DNA of 13,349 nucleotides, taken from the NCBI GenBank assembly GCA_029856295.1, contig JAHQWS010000324.1, forward strand, positions 1-13,349. Direction: 5' to 3'. The DNA comes from Promethearchaeia archaeon. GTDB lineage: Archaea > Asgardarchaeota > Lokiarchaeia > Sigyniarchaeales > SOKP01. Numbering within the stretch: the stretch's first letter is position 1; each line of letters begins with the position of its first letter. A program made the translations under genes and the position numbers. The notes below the pieces were generated by a model, which did no database searches, was not told where the DNA came from, and saw nothing but the letters and a program-made list of their open reading frames with translations. Of this stretch, positions 1 to 7,742 are shown piece by piece.

Positions 1-742
1 GTTTATATAAGTATTCTAGTTCTGAAATTAAATCCTGTGAAGGATAAGACCTTAATTTCATTTCATAATCCATAGATAACTTTTTTTTCTGAGAGATAAT
101 AGCTTTATTATTTATATTTTCTTCATTAATTCGACTTATATCTAGTTCGATTCTTTCAATTGGAACTCTATTTTTTTCTAATTTTGACTTATCATAATTT
201 TTAGATTTTGATTCTTTATCTAAGTATTTTAGAGCATCTTCAATTATGTTTAATCTAAATAAATCAATAATCATTTCTCTTAATTCCGCTCCCCTTTTAT
301 TGGCCAGTTCTTCAACTTCACCTTGTCTTACAAATACAGTATTTAAAGCTTGATCTCTTGAAATCTCAAAGAATTTCTCAATATCAAAGCTTTTAATTTC
401 ACGATAATTATTCTTTTTTTTATCCCATTCAAACAGTTTTGAAGTAGTGCTTCCTGTGCGCCCCCATTTACGATACATATAATATTTCTTATCATCAAGA
501 ATAAAATAGATATACACTTCAGATTTATCTTGCCCATAGGTTATGAAAGATTCGGCTTTTCTATTAGAAAAAATTTTAGGTCCAAAGAAAGCAAGCAGGA
601 TTCCTTGAAGTATTGAAGATTTCCCATAAGAATTTTTACCACAAATTAAAATTAATCCATCAGGGAACTCTTCATTATTACTAGGCAGATTTAGATTTCT
701 ATATCCCATGAAATTTTTAAAAGTCATTTTTGCGATTTTCAT
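1..742 (-). CDS. rad50: Rad50 ATPase, N-terminal part (cut by left window edge)
   Basis: SMC-like ATPase that partners Mre11 in double-strand-break recognition and processing. Translating the minus strand from the ATG at 742 gives 247 codons with no stop, so the gene continues past the left edge. The start MKIAKMTFKNFMGY is the usual Rad50 beginning. Walker A is GKNSYGKSS (residues 35-43); most Rad50 proteins have Gly where this one has Ser38, but the G-x4-GKS core is intact. The Q-loop is seen as VFVRQGEVEEL, with Gln140. After about residue 175 the sequence turns Lys/Glu-rich, the beginning of the coiled-coil arm. The zinc hook, signature motif and Walker B lie outside the window. The start is 8 nt after the mre11 stop, and a GAGG in the last mre11 codons can serve as ribosome binding site, so translation is probably coupled. 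The family call is very secure. Confidence 0.95.
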   Translation of the reverse strand, partial: MKIAKMTFKNFMGYRNLNLPSNNEEFPDGLILICGKNSYGKSSILQGILLAFFGPKIFSNRKAESFITYGQDKSEVYIYFILDDKKYYMYRKWGRTGSTTSKLFEWDKKKNNYREIKSFDIEKFFEISRDQALNTVFVRQGEVEELANKRGAELREMIIDLFRLNIIEDALKYLDKESKSKNYDKSKLEKNRVPIERIELDISRINEENINNKAIISQKKKLSMDYEMKLRSYPSQDLISELEYLYK

Positions 743-750
743 TATTTAAC

Positions 751-2061
751 TTAAACCTCTTTCTCTTTATCCATTATTTTAAGGGCTTTTTTTATTGCTT
801 CCATGCCAAATTTTGTTAATTTATCAATATTAAACTGAGATTTATCGTCTCTTAATTTTTCTTCCACGAAAATTTTAAATTCTTCTTCAGGCTTATCTAA
901 AATATAATCTTGCACTATCCCAGGACCAATTTCGTCTTCAATAAGTTCTGATATATCGGAAATGTGCCAGATTAATTGCAAAATATTAAATTTATCTGCT
1001 TTAGAAAAGGTATCTCTTCTAATTTTGGACATAAGATCATTTATTTGCCAATTTTTTTCAAATGTCATTTCACCTATAAAATTTAATTTTAATCTAGCAG
1101 AAGTTATTGGGTCAAAACCACCATCAGAGATATATTCGTTTAAAACTTCATTAATACTATTTGTTAAGTCTATCAATGAATCCTGTGGCGAAATCTTTAT
1201 TTCAATTACTTCAAAAGGTCTTTTTAATAAACTATCAGAATAGATCTTTTCAATTTCCAAATTTTTCGTATTATTATCAATATTAACAACAATATATCCT
1301 TGATTTTGGTAAATTTCCTTAAAATTCAGAGGTAAAAGACATCCTGCATAATATCGATTTTTAGTTTCTTCTTTTAATATATGCTCATGCCCTAAAGCGA
1401 TATAATCATAACCAAAATCATCAGATCTTACTTTTTTATGTAAGGTTCCATCAATCTTAGAACCATGAGCTACAGCGATGTTTATGAAATCATCATCTTC
1501 TGGAGGACGTTGATTTCCAATCCAAGAGTCATATGCAGACTTATAAGTTTCAAAACTATTGAATTCAAAATAAGGAAATAAATAAAATCTCACTTTTTTA
1601 TCTAAAAATTCCAAATTTAATGGATTATTTGATTTTATTGCGTTTAATAAATCACGCTCTTTAAAATAATATAGATTTGAGTATTCCTTTTTAGTGAAAT
1701 GCGACTCAAATGGAGTGTATTCATATCCTCGAAAAACTCCATGATTTCCCTCAACATATATAATCGGAACTTGATTGTCAGTATTTTCAAAAAAAGTATC
1801 CAAAACATTCTTTAATACTCTTCTAGCGGGTTCTGGAGGAGGATGAGGATTATTGAGGTGAGGTATATGAAACATATCACCACAATGTACCAGAAAATCA
1901 AGATCTTTAATCTTTGAAATATCTTCCATAATTTTTTTAAAAGCATCATAAATCGTTTGCTCATAAGGTTTCGAATAGTTAGGAATCGCCCATTTATTAA
2001 TTGTTCCCTTACCTTCTCTATAACCTAGATGAGTATCAGCCATATGAACGATTTTAACCAT
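751..2061 (-). CDS. mre11: Mre11 double-strand-break nuclease
   Basis: Calcineurin-like Mn-dependent nuclease of the Mre11-Rad50 complex. Numbered from the GTG at 2070, the phosphoesterase motifs are MADTHLG (D12, H14), HCGDMFH (D65), EGNHG (N109, H110), VAHG (H202) and GHEH (H228, H230); all metal ligands are present. The residue after GNH is Gly, where many Mre11 proteins have Asp. A proline-rich loop (NNPHPPPEP) follows motif II. The C-terminal third should hold the capping and Rad50-binding regions but has little motif content. I prefer the ATG at 2061 (protein MVKIVHMADTHLG, 436 residues) to the in-frame GTG at 2070. That GTG is the start of GTGA, which sits 5 nt before the ATG and fits a Shine-Dalgarno site. 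The gene lies between nurA and rad50 in an apparent operon. Confidence 0.96.
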   Translation of the reverse strand: MVKIVHMADTHLGYREGKGTINKWAIPNYSKPYEQTIYDAFKKIMEDISKIKDLDFLVHCGDMFHIPHLNNPHPPPEPARRVLKNVLDTFFENTDNQVPIIYVEGNHGVFRGYEYTPFESHFTKKEYSNLYYFKERDLLNAIKSNNPLNLEFLDKKVRFYLFPYFEFNSFETYKSAYDSWIGNQRPPEDDDFINIAVAHGSKIDGTLHKKVRSDDFGYDYIALGHEHILKEETKNRYYAGCLLPLNFKEIYQNQGYIVVNIDNNTKNLEIEKIYSDSLLKRPFEVIEIKISPQDSLIDLTNSINEVLNEYISDGGFDPITSARLKLNFIGEMTFEKNWQINDLMSKIRRDTFSKADKFNILQLIWHISDISELIEDEIGPGIVQDYILDKPEEEFKIFVEEKLRDDKSQFNIDKLTKFGMEAIKKALKIMDKEKEV

Positions 2062-2066
2062 AAACT

Positions 2067-2070
2067 TCAC
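2067..2070 (-). promoter_or_regulatory. Shine-Dalgarno site that decides the mre11 start
   Basis: On the minus strand AGTGAAGTTTATG precedes mre11. GTGA, complementary to the archaeal 16S rRNA 3' end, is 5 nt from the ATG at 2061. The same spacing is seen at the small membrane gene (5387), which supports the ATG over the GTG embedded in this site. Confidence 0.55.
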
Positions 2071-2103
2071 TTTTTTTGATATAATTCATATACTTATTTT
2101 AAA

Positions 2104-3312
2104 TTATTGGCCTAATACTTTATATCTCCATTCTTGTGTATATTTTTTTGTTTTTTTATTATATTGAAGTTCCAAAAAAGTACTCTCTAATTTGTTATAT
2201 TCTGAAACTAATAGTGTACTCGCTTCATGAGCTCCTATTAAACTTAAAGGATATCCCCGTGGAGAATATGGAATTAAATTCTTTATTGTATAAATCGCGT
2301 CTTTTGTATCTAAATAATCACATATATCAAATCTAAGAGCTGAACTATAGTTTTGCAATCTCGTAATATATGCTTTACTTTTGGTATATGCTGAAAGGTC
2401 TGGTAATTCCACTAAAAATTGCTCTTTATCTAAAACTTCCGACCAAATTGGCAAAACAAAATTCCCTTGAGCATCTCTTAGCCTACAGGTTTTTGAAAAG
2501 GCATAATATTTAATGTCATATGTTTCTATAAATCGATAAAAAAATTCAGTAAACGCTACTGGAGGAAAAATATGTTGGCGAAACATTTGTATCCCATCTC
2601 CAAGGAAAATAACGTTTTTGTTTTTTCCCCAATTACTTTCCTCCTTAATTCTGATTAATGTTTTTAAAATTTCATCAGCACTTCTAATTCTATCGATTAC
2701 ATGTCCTAAAGATGGATAATAAAAGTTATGTGCTTCAATATAGGCTTCTATTTTTTTTTTATATGTTAACTCATACCAGTCTTCTAATTTATCAATTTTA
2801 TCTTTCAAATTTCCAACATAAAAATCCTTTTTTATCGTTTTTACGAAATTCTCAATTACAGTCTTATAGATTATGAGTTTATGTTCATTATCTTCGATAT
2901 AAGCGCTAATTGGTTTATACATTATAAGTTCTTTTTTGTATCTTCCATTTTCAAGAGAAACTTGACCTTCTCCGAATTTAAAAGATGCTAATTTAGCATA
3001 AGTCCCGCTGAAAGTATTGGAACTCTCATCAAACCCAATTATTTTATAATTTTTGTCGATATAATCAGTCAAATTTTCATCCATGATGAAATGTGCCATA
3101 TCACCAAAGTGTAAACTCGTATTTTTAAGACTCTCATCTGTATCAAATTTGTCGGTTTCTAATTCAATTTTTTCCTCCTCAGTCCACTTAACTTTCCTCT
3201 CTTGAATGAATTTCTTAAACTTTTCAACTTCCTCCTCAATAGATCTTTCGGGCCTTTCATCAAATGATTTTTCAAGCGAAATTAATTCGAAATCGAATGA
3301 AATTTTTTCCAC
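2104..3312 (-). CDS. nurA: NurA 5'-3' nuclease
   Basis: NurA is a Mn-dependent RNase H-like nuclease that forms a complex with hexameric HerA and resects DNA ends. Visible motifs: first acidic motif IIGFDESS (D95), second VIFLGDG (D239), a Lys/Arg-containing stretch AFSKTCRLRD near 271-280, and a C-terminal GYPLSLIGAHE (H362) resembling the family's GYPxxLxxAH signature. E215 in the helix between D95 and D239 may be the other catalytic acid. At 402 residues it is longer than many NurA proteins, with a charged, probably helical N-terminal extension of about 85 residues. No ATG exists until residue 72. The GTG at 3312 overlaps an AGGTGG Shine-Dalgarno-like sequence, so the true start is uncertain; an ATT at 3303 would lie 5 nt after it. 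The gene is 24 nt after herA, consistent with one transcript. Confidence 0.92.
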   Translation of the reverse strand: MEKISFDFELISLEKSFDERPERSIEEEVEKFKKFIQERKVKWTEEEKIELETDKFDTDESLKNTSLHFGDMAHFIMDENLTDYIDKNYKIIGFDESSNTFSGTYAKLASFKFGEGQVSLENGRYKKELIMYKPISAYIEDNEHKLIIYKTVIENFVKTIKKDFYVGNLKDKIDKLEDWYELTYKKKIEAYIEAHNFYYPSLGHVIDRIRSADEILKTLIRIKEESNWGKNKNVIFLGDGIQMFRQHIFPPVAFTEFFYRFIETYDIKYYAFSKTCRLRDAQGNFVLPIWSEVLDKEQFLVELPDLSAYTKSKAYITRLQNYSSALRFDICDYLDTKDAIYTIKNLIPYSPRGYPLSLIGAHEASTLLVSEYNKLESTFLELQYNKKTKKYTQEWRYKVLGQ

Positions 3313-3314
3313 CT
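3309..3314 (-). promoter_or_regulatory. Shine-Dalgarno-like AGGTGG overlapping the apparent nurA GTG start
   Basis: The minus strand reads AATAGGTGGAAAAAATTTC. AGGTGG is the best ribosome binding sequence upstream of nurA, but the only standard start codon in frame (GTG, 3312) lies inside it. Either the GTG is used with a weak or absent leader signal, or initiation is at ATT 5 nt downstream. Sequence alone cannot decide. Confidence 0.4.
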
Positions 3315-3336
3315 ATTATTTTTTAATAAATTATAT

Positions 3337-5079
3337 CTAAGGAAGCTCTGTTGGAGGAGGAGATTTACCTTGTGAATCAAAATTTTTAGTAAAATTGGCA
3401 TAAAATTTGTTTGAAACATTTTCAAAATAATCATCATATAATGGTATGCGTAATTTTTGAAAATTTGTTAACCAAATTCCCGAAATTAAGGCTATCCCTC
3501 TAGTGCCTGTCAAGGATTCAAGATCACTAAATTGAATACCGCCACCCAAGGTTTTTGCGGCTACTGCTTTTTCTTTTTCGGATCTCAATGGCAAATTAAT
3601 AACCGTGTTCATATTTGATAGGATTGTATCATCTATAGGAGAATATTGTTGTGAGATAACTTCTAAACTTAAATTAAATTTTCTCCCTTGTCGTGAAATA
3701 TCTTTAAAAATATTGTTATATCTCATCATTTCAGGGCGCAAGATGCTCGGAGCCTCTTCAATTGTGAAAATAATAATTGGTAAATTTGAAGGGTCTTTTA
3801 TAGCGGTACCTGATTGAACATAAATTTTATCGATGTTGTTTTTATAATTATCAAAAAAATGATTTGGTAATGATTGACTTAACTTTTTCTTCAATGTATC
3901 TAAATCTGAAGATGATTTTAGAGATTTACGGATATCAAAAAGTGTCCTAGCCAAAACGCTATTAAATAAGAATTGTTCTAGATCAGAAATCATTGAAGCA
4001 TTGAAGATGATTAACCCTCCTTTCTCTAGTTTCTTAACAATATCTGGCAATTTACTACTTCCTTTAGATTGAAACATATCTGAATACTCTAACCAATTCA
4101 TCCTCCTTCTAATTGCTGCCATTGTTTTTTCATCATGACCTCCAGGAGGTCTATAACCATCTGTCAATAAATTGTCAATATAGTTCTGAGGATCACTTCT
4201 ATATGCGGAATGTATAGCTCCAACTTGTAAATCGTTAAATGATCCTGTGGCAAATAGATCTTCAGGCTTAATTTCTTGGTAGTTGATAATGCATGGCTCT
4301 GCCAGACTTTTAATTTCTGTTGGAGGTATTCCTTTATTTGGATAAAGATAAAACCATTTTCCAAATAATTCCTTGTTATATTGGGTTGATTTACATATAT
4401 CATATACACCATGTTTGATGCATCCGAGAGCATACTCATCGTGCATATCAATCGCTAACATAGAGATTTTTCTACCTTTTCCCTTGAGAATTACATTTGC
4501 ATTATGTTGGAGCAATCCATCAATAAAAACCTGATTTAAATTTGATTTACCCATACCTGTAGCTCCAGCAATAAAAAAATGATACATTAAATATTTAAAT
4601 GGAAAATATACATTGACCTTTTTCTCTGAAGCTAACGTTCCCATGAAAATTCCTTCTGGATTAAAAATCTTTTCTAAATAATCAGGTTTATCATTTTGAT
4701 CCTCTGAAATTTTCATGGTATGAGGTTTCAATATTTCATTTTCCATTAAATCCTCAATAAAGAAAAACACATTTATGGTATGATCAATTTTATGATTATT
4801 TTTATGATCAATTTCAGTACAGATAATCGGACGTCCTTGGATTACATATTGTAATTCAGACTCCAATTCCATTGTAATATATTCGGTTATTTTTACATTT
4901 TTCAGTTTTTGACGTGTTAGTATGTAATCAGAAATAGTTTGTTCATTTAATATTTGGATAATAATGTGGTATTCTTTTTCCCCACTTTTTGCTTCAAGTT
5001 TTACGAATCCATGAAGATGAACATATTTTTCGTAAAAAATTTCAATTGTGCTTTCAAGTGAATTAATTCTAATAATCAT
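3337..5079 (-). CDS. herA: HerA hexameric DNA translocase/helicase
   Basis: HerA is a FtsK/VirD4-type ring ATPase that powers NurA in end resection. Residues 1 to about 150 should form the HAS-barrel domain, though the sequence there is divergent. Walker A is GATGMGKSN (172-180). Walker B is LAIDMHDEY (208-216; D211, E215), the usual HerA DxHxEY form. FTIEEAPSIL (438-447) carries a conserved acidic pair. SRQGRKFNL (462-470) supplies the putative arginine finger, and EVISQQYSP (473-481) the sensor glutamine. Near the end TGTRGIALISG matches the core G-x-A-x-I-S-G strand. The last ten residues are proline-rich (GKSPPPTELP). Length (580) is near the family norm. The ATG has an AGGA 8 nt upstream and is the first gene after a TATA-like element, so herA probably leads the operon with nurA, mre11 and rad50. 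Confidence 0.95.
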   Translation of the reverse strand: MIIRINSLESTIEIFYEKYVHLHGFVKLEAKSGEKEYHIIIQILNEQTISDYILTRQKLKNVKITEYITMELESELQYVIQGRPIICTEIDHKNNHKIDHTINVFFFIEDLMENEILKPHTMKISEDQNDKPDYLEKIFNPEGIFMGTLASEKKVNVYFPFKYLMYHFFIAGATGMGKSNLNQVFIDGLLQHNANVILKGKGRKISMLAIDMHDEYALGCIKHGVYDICKSTQYNKELFGKWFYLYPNKGIPPTEIKSLAEPCIINYQEIKPEDLFATGSFNDLQVGAIHSAYRSDPQNYIDNLLTDGYRPPGGHDEKTMAAIRRRMNWLEYSDMFQSKGSSKLPDIVKKLEKGGLIIFNASMISDLEQFLFNSVLARTLFDIRKSLKSSSDLDTLKKKLSQSLPNHFFDNYKNNIDKIYVQSGTAIKDPSNLPIIIFTIEEAPSILRPEMMRYNNIFKDISRQGRKFNLSLEVISQQYSPIDDTILSNMNTVINLPLRSEKEKAVAAKTLGGGIQFSDLESLTGTRGIALISGIWLTNFQKLRIPLYDDYFENVSNKFYANFTKNFDSQGKSPPPTELP

Positions 5080-5111
5080 TTTTTGCTTCCTAATTTATTC
5101 ATTAATTTTAA

Positions 5112-5126
5112 TTATAATATATATTC
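5112..5126 (-). promoter_or_regulatory. TATA-like promoter of the herA operon
   Basis: On the minus strand AATATATATTATAAT lies 33-47 nt before the herA ATG. With the usual 25 nt from TATA box to start site in archaea, transcription would begin near 5094, giving a leader of about 15 nt that still contains the AGGA ribosome binding site. No clear purine-rich BRE is distinguishable, and the whole spacer is AT-rich, so this is tentative. Confidence 0.4.
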
Positions 5127-5342
5127 AAACAATAAAAATAAAAAATCATAGTAACTACTGGCTGATATTTCTAATTTTCTTTAAAAAAATATGTGTTATT
5201 AAATTTAAACTTGCAAGAGTGAACGGGTTTACTAAATTAATAAACTTTTTTACTCTTAAAGATATAATTTGGTTTAATTAATACGAAATAATCCAAATGT
5301 CCTTTAGGTAAACTTTATATTTTTAATAAACATTAATTTAAT

Positions 5343-5351
5343 TTATAAATA
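5343..5351 (+). promoter_or_regulatory. TATA-like element of the small membrane gene
   Basis: TTATAAATA lies about 40 nt before the ATG at 5387. Initiation 25 nt downstream would give a leader of roughly 15 nt containing GGTGA, the same geometry proposed for herA. The AT-rich background makes the match weak evidence. Confidence 0.35.
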
Positions 5352-5386
5352 AATTAGTTAATAGCCTAATAATATTGGTGAAAAAT

Positions 5387-5617
5387 ATGGCAAGTAATAC
5401 ATTTGGAATTATTTCTTTAGTTTTAGCAATCCTTGCAATTTTTATAGCTCCCATAATACTATCAATTCTGGCAATAATTTTCGGAATAATCGGATTAAGT
5501 CAAGACCGAGATAAAACTTTAGCGACAATAGGATTAATTATAGGTATAGTCATCCTTATTTTGTCTTTTCTCGGAATAATTGTATGGGCGTTCTGGAGAA
5601 TTGTTCGGATTCGGTAA
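5387..5617 (+). CDS. Small two-helix membrane protein (DUF4190-like)
   Basis: A 76-residue protein, nearly all membrane-embedded. Helix 1 spans roughly residues 6-37 (GIISLVLAILAIF then IILSILAIIFGIIGL), possibly as two short segments. A polar loop SQDRDKTLA follows, then a long second hydrophobic run from about 46 to 69 and a basic end (WRIVRIR). The pattern of repeated glycines and a charged loop resembles the DUF4190 family of small membrane proteins, whose role is unknown. The start is ATG 5387 because GGTGA (5377-5381) sits 5 nt upstream. A TTG at 5375 is in frame but would put the ribosome binding site inside the gene. It stands alone, divergent from herA and convergent with the acyl-CoA dehydrogenase gene. 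Any link to DNA repair is unsupported. Confidence 0.8.
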   Translation: MASNTFGIISLVLAILAIFIAPIILSILAIIFGIIGLSQDRDKTLATIGLIIGIVILILSFLGIIVWAFWRIVRIR

Positions 5618-5660
5618 ATTATACAATAAAAGAAATTGAAATTTATTTAAATTAATTCTA

Positions 5661-5675
5661 ACCTTTTTTTTATTA
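5661..5675 (+). terminator. T-tract terminator after the small membrane gene
   Basis: A run of eight T (5664-5671) lies about 47 nt past the stop codon at 5617. Archaeal RNA polymerase terminates on such T tracts without a hairpin. Confidence 0.4.
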
Positions 5676-5773
5676 AATATGAATTTAATTCTACGTTGAT
5701 TTAGAACTTAGATAATTATTGCTTTTACAAATTTTTATTAAAACAATATGGATAATAAATTTAATAATATTTA

Positions 5774-5784
5774 ATAAAAAAATT
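5774..5784 (-). terminator. T-tract terminator after the acyl-CoA dehydrogenase gene
   Basis: Seven A on the plus strand (5776-5782) read as a T7 tract on the minus strand, about 50 nt beyond the stop at 5832. It faces the opposing tract at 5664-5671, as expected between convergent genes. Confidence 0.35.
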
Positions 5785-5831
5785 GAAAGTAGGGTGTTAT
5801 GCTTTTATATTGATGTTTAATTCGGTTTTAG

Positions 5832-7610
5832 CTACATCTCAGGCACTATAGAGATGTCATCTTTTGGTCCTGTTTCTTCTTTTCCCTTTTCCCTTTTTTT
5901 GAATTTTCGCAGAAGTTTTGAAAATTTTAGTGGTTCTGTCTTATAATTCAATTCAGCAAGAGCTTGATCTTGATATCTATTAAAAAGCTCATTTGAGAAT
6001 TTTTGCCAATCACGACAAATTGCAAGTGTTTCAGCATCGTTCCTTAGTAAACTATCATGTGACATTATTCGCAAAAACTCATTAGCATAAGATTCGACAA
6101 TATCCGAATCAGAACCTGCTAGAAGATCTCGAACAAAATCGTCAGCATTATACCACTCCTTCACTCTCGATAAATCACGATGTATTTGTGTGAGTAATAC
6201 ATTGCGGGGACCCTCCCATAGTTCCATAATCAAAGAATCACGATGAAATCTAGGAAAAGATAAAAAATCCTCCATGATTCCATGTCCTCCAAAAAATGAT
6301 ATGGCCATTCTTATCAAAGCTGGAGCCTCATCACATACTACGATCTTTTGTAACATTACAAGCTCCCGTAATCTGAAGCGTCGTTTACGTTCAACAATAT
6401 TTTCTATTTTTTCCAAATCTCTTATTCCTGCAATTAATTGTTCACCAAAATGAGTATATTCAGAATAGACCTTGAAAGCAGCTGCTGCAGTTCTCATAGC
6501 TGTTTGATTTAAATCGTTAATTTGGTTTATCATAAGAGGAAAAGAGGATATAGGAACTCCAAAAGCTGTTCTAAATTGAGCATATAATGATGCTTCACGT
6601 GCGATTCTCAAAGCACCAGCCGCCATTCCAAATCCAATATGTAATCTTGACAACGAAAGAACAACTCCCACGATATCAGCTAATCCTTTTTCGAGGGGAC
6701 CAATAGGATAAGCTACTGCGCCATTATATGTGATCTCTGCTGTTGGCAATTCTGCTGTTCCTAGTTTTGGTTTAAGTCTGTCTATTGTATATGAATTTCG
6801 TATTTCTTTTTCCTTATTTTGTGGCAACCATGATGGAACAGCAAACGCAGCGATTCTAGTTGAAGATGGTGTTCCTTTAGGTTTGGCCGTCACAACGGCA
6901 TAATCTGTATGTGCCGCTGAGCAGAAAAACTTCTGACCATAAATCCTCCAGCAATTGGATATACCATCGGGCCCTTCAGCCTCTTCAAAAATAGCTTCGG
7001 CAAGATTAGCTGGAACATCACTACCTCCTTGAATTTCACTAACAAATTGAGATCCTCTGCCATATTCTCCATTACTATATTCACCTGAACCATTTCTAAC
7101 GTGTTCGAGAACACTTAATGCTTCAAGGCTTAATGTATCTTCATATTGTTGCATGAGCCAAACCATACCATGGGTACATGCAATAGGACACATAACACCT
7201 GCTTCACTGTTCTGATATAATAAAAACATTTTAATAAACCTACTCCATGGAGTATTTCTATTAGGATCAAACAGTCCAAGACTGTATATTTCTCGCTCTA
7301 AAGTCTCAGTTTCGGCACATCGTTCTATACGATCAATCCTATGATTATGAGCGTCATAATGTTTTATTTTGGTAACTTTTATTCGATTTTCAAGCTCATT
7401 GCCCTTATCTGCCAAATCTCTGAATCTAAAAGACACATAATCAGAAAGCGCACATAAATCTCTATCTATTTTTTCAAATTCATTACCAGCATACTTCTTT
7501 ACTAAAGCTTGTAAGAATTCATCATCGCGGTAATAATTAAAATTATCTCTCACAAACAAATAATCATCAAATAAATATGGATTATTCCGATTACCTTCCT
7601 GGTCACTCAT
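5832..7610 (-). CDS. AidB-like acyl-CoA dehydrogenase
   Basis: FAD-dependent acyl-CoA dehydrogenase, 592 residues, closer to the AidB branch than to short- or medium-chain enzymes. AidB-type signatures: EAGVMCPIACTHG (136-148), EIQGGSDVPANLAEA (192-206), GQKFFCSAAHTDYAVV (225-240) and KPKLGTAELPTAEI (280-293). The ACAD C-terminal helical domain has QFRTAFGVPI (345-354; R347), FFGGHGIMEDF (439-449) and LWEGPRNVLL (464-473). E466 matches the catalytic base in the family's (I/L)WEG or YEG motif. The last 120 residues extend past the core and include a Lys/Arg-rich stretch (LLRKFKKREKGK) and an acidic end. The Fe-S oxidoreductase gene lies 132 nt upstream on the same strand and could supply electron transfer. 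The substrate is unknown; AidB relatives act on branched or medium acyl-CoAs and some bind DNA. The ribosome binding site is weak (AGGT 13 nt upstream). Confidence 0.9.
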   Translation of the reverse strand: MSDQEGNRNNPYLFDDYLFVRDNFNYYRDDEFLQALVKKYAGNEFEKIDRDLCALSDYVSFRFRDLADKGNELENRIKVTKIKHYDAHNHRIDRIERCAETETLEREIYSLGLFDPNRNTPWSRFIKMFLLYQNSEAGVMCPIACTHGMVWLMQQYEDTLSLEALSVLEHVRNGSGEYSNGEYGRGSQFVSEIQGGSDVPANLAEAIFEEAEGPDGISNCWRIYGQKFFCSAAHTDYAVVTAKPKGTPSSTRIAAFAVPSWLPQNKEKEIRNSYTIDRLKPKLGTAELPTAEITYNGAVAYPIGPLEKGLADIVGVVLSLSRLHIGFGMAAGALRIAREASLYAQFRTAFGVPISSFPLMINQINDLNQTAMRTAAAAFKVYSEYTHFGEQLIAGIRDLEKIENIVERKRRFRLRELVMLQKIVVCDEAPALIRMAISFFGGHGIMEDFLSFPRFHRDSLIMELWEGPRNVLLTQIHRDLSRVKEWYNADDFVRDLLAGSDSDIVESYANEFLRIMSHDSLLRNDAETLAICRDWQKFSNELFNRYQDQALAELNYKTEPLKFSKLLRKFKKREKGKEETGPKDDISIVPEM

Positions 7611-7742
7611 ATCTAATTTTTTACCTTTTGTATAATCTAATTTTTACAATTGTATTTAACTATTAAATATGAAAAAAGAGTATTTAAGATTATTAGTAGG
7701 TACTTTTATTATTTTAAATCTAAATTTTAGCGTTAATGCACT

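Larger units (their letters stand above)
5080..5386. other. Divergent intergenic region between herA and a small membrane gene
   Basis: This 307-nt, very AT-rich spacer separates herA (minus) from the small membrane gene (plus). It holds a candidate promoter for each side. A plus-strand reading frame (5048-5281) runs through it but starts inside herA, has no ribosome binding site and encodes a low-complexity Ile/Lys/Phe sequence, so I do not call it a gene. No tRNA or stable hairpin was seen. Confidence 0.6.

Noticed and set aside
343..537. Minus-strand ORF of 64 residues
   Set aside because: It lies wholly inside rad50 in another frame; the rad50 frame carries the family motifs.
962..1243. 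Plus-strand ORF of 93 residues
   Set aside because: Antisense to mre11, with no ribosome binding site or recognisable domain.
4164..4451. Minus-strand ORF of 95 residues
   Set aside because: Alternate frame within herA; no independent start signal.
1..5079. Reading the HerA/NurA pair as a phage-defence module
   Set aside because: NurA-HerA pairs with nuclease partners do occur in defence loci, but here they sit with intact Mre11 and Rad50 in the standard archaeal repair set, which fits housekeeping resection better.
5048..5281. Plus-strand hydrophobic ORF of 77 residues in the herA upstream spacer
   Set aside because: Begins inside herA, overlaps its likely promoter, lacks a ribosome binding site and has low-complexity Ile/Lys/Phe composition typical of AT-rich noncoding DNA.
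5618..5831. Possible tRNA or small RNA in the convergent gap
   Set aside because: Extremely AT-rich, with no cloverleaf, TTCGA-type T-loop or CCA-adjacent stem; only T tracts are supported.
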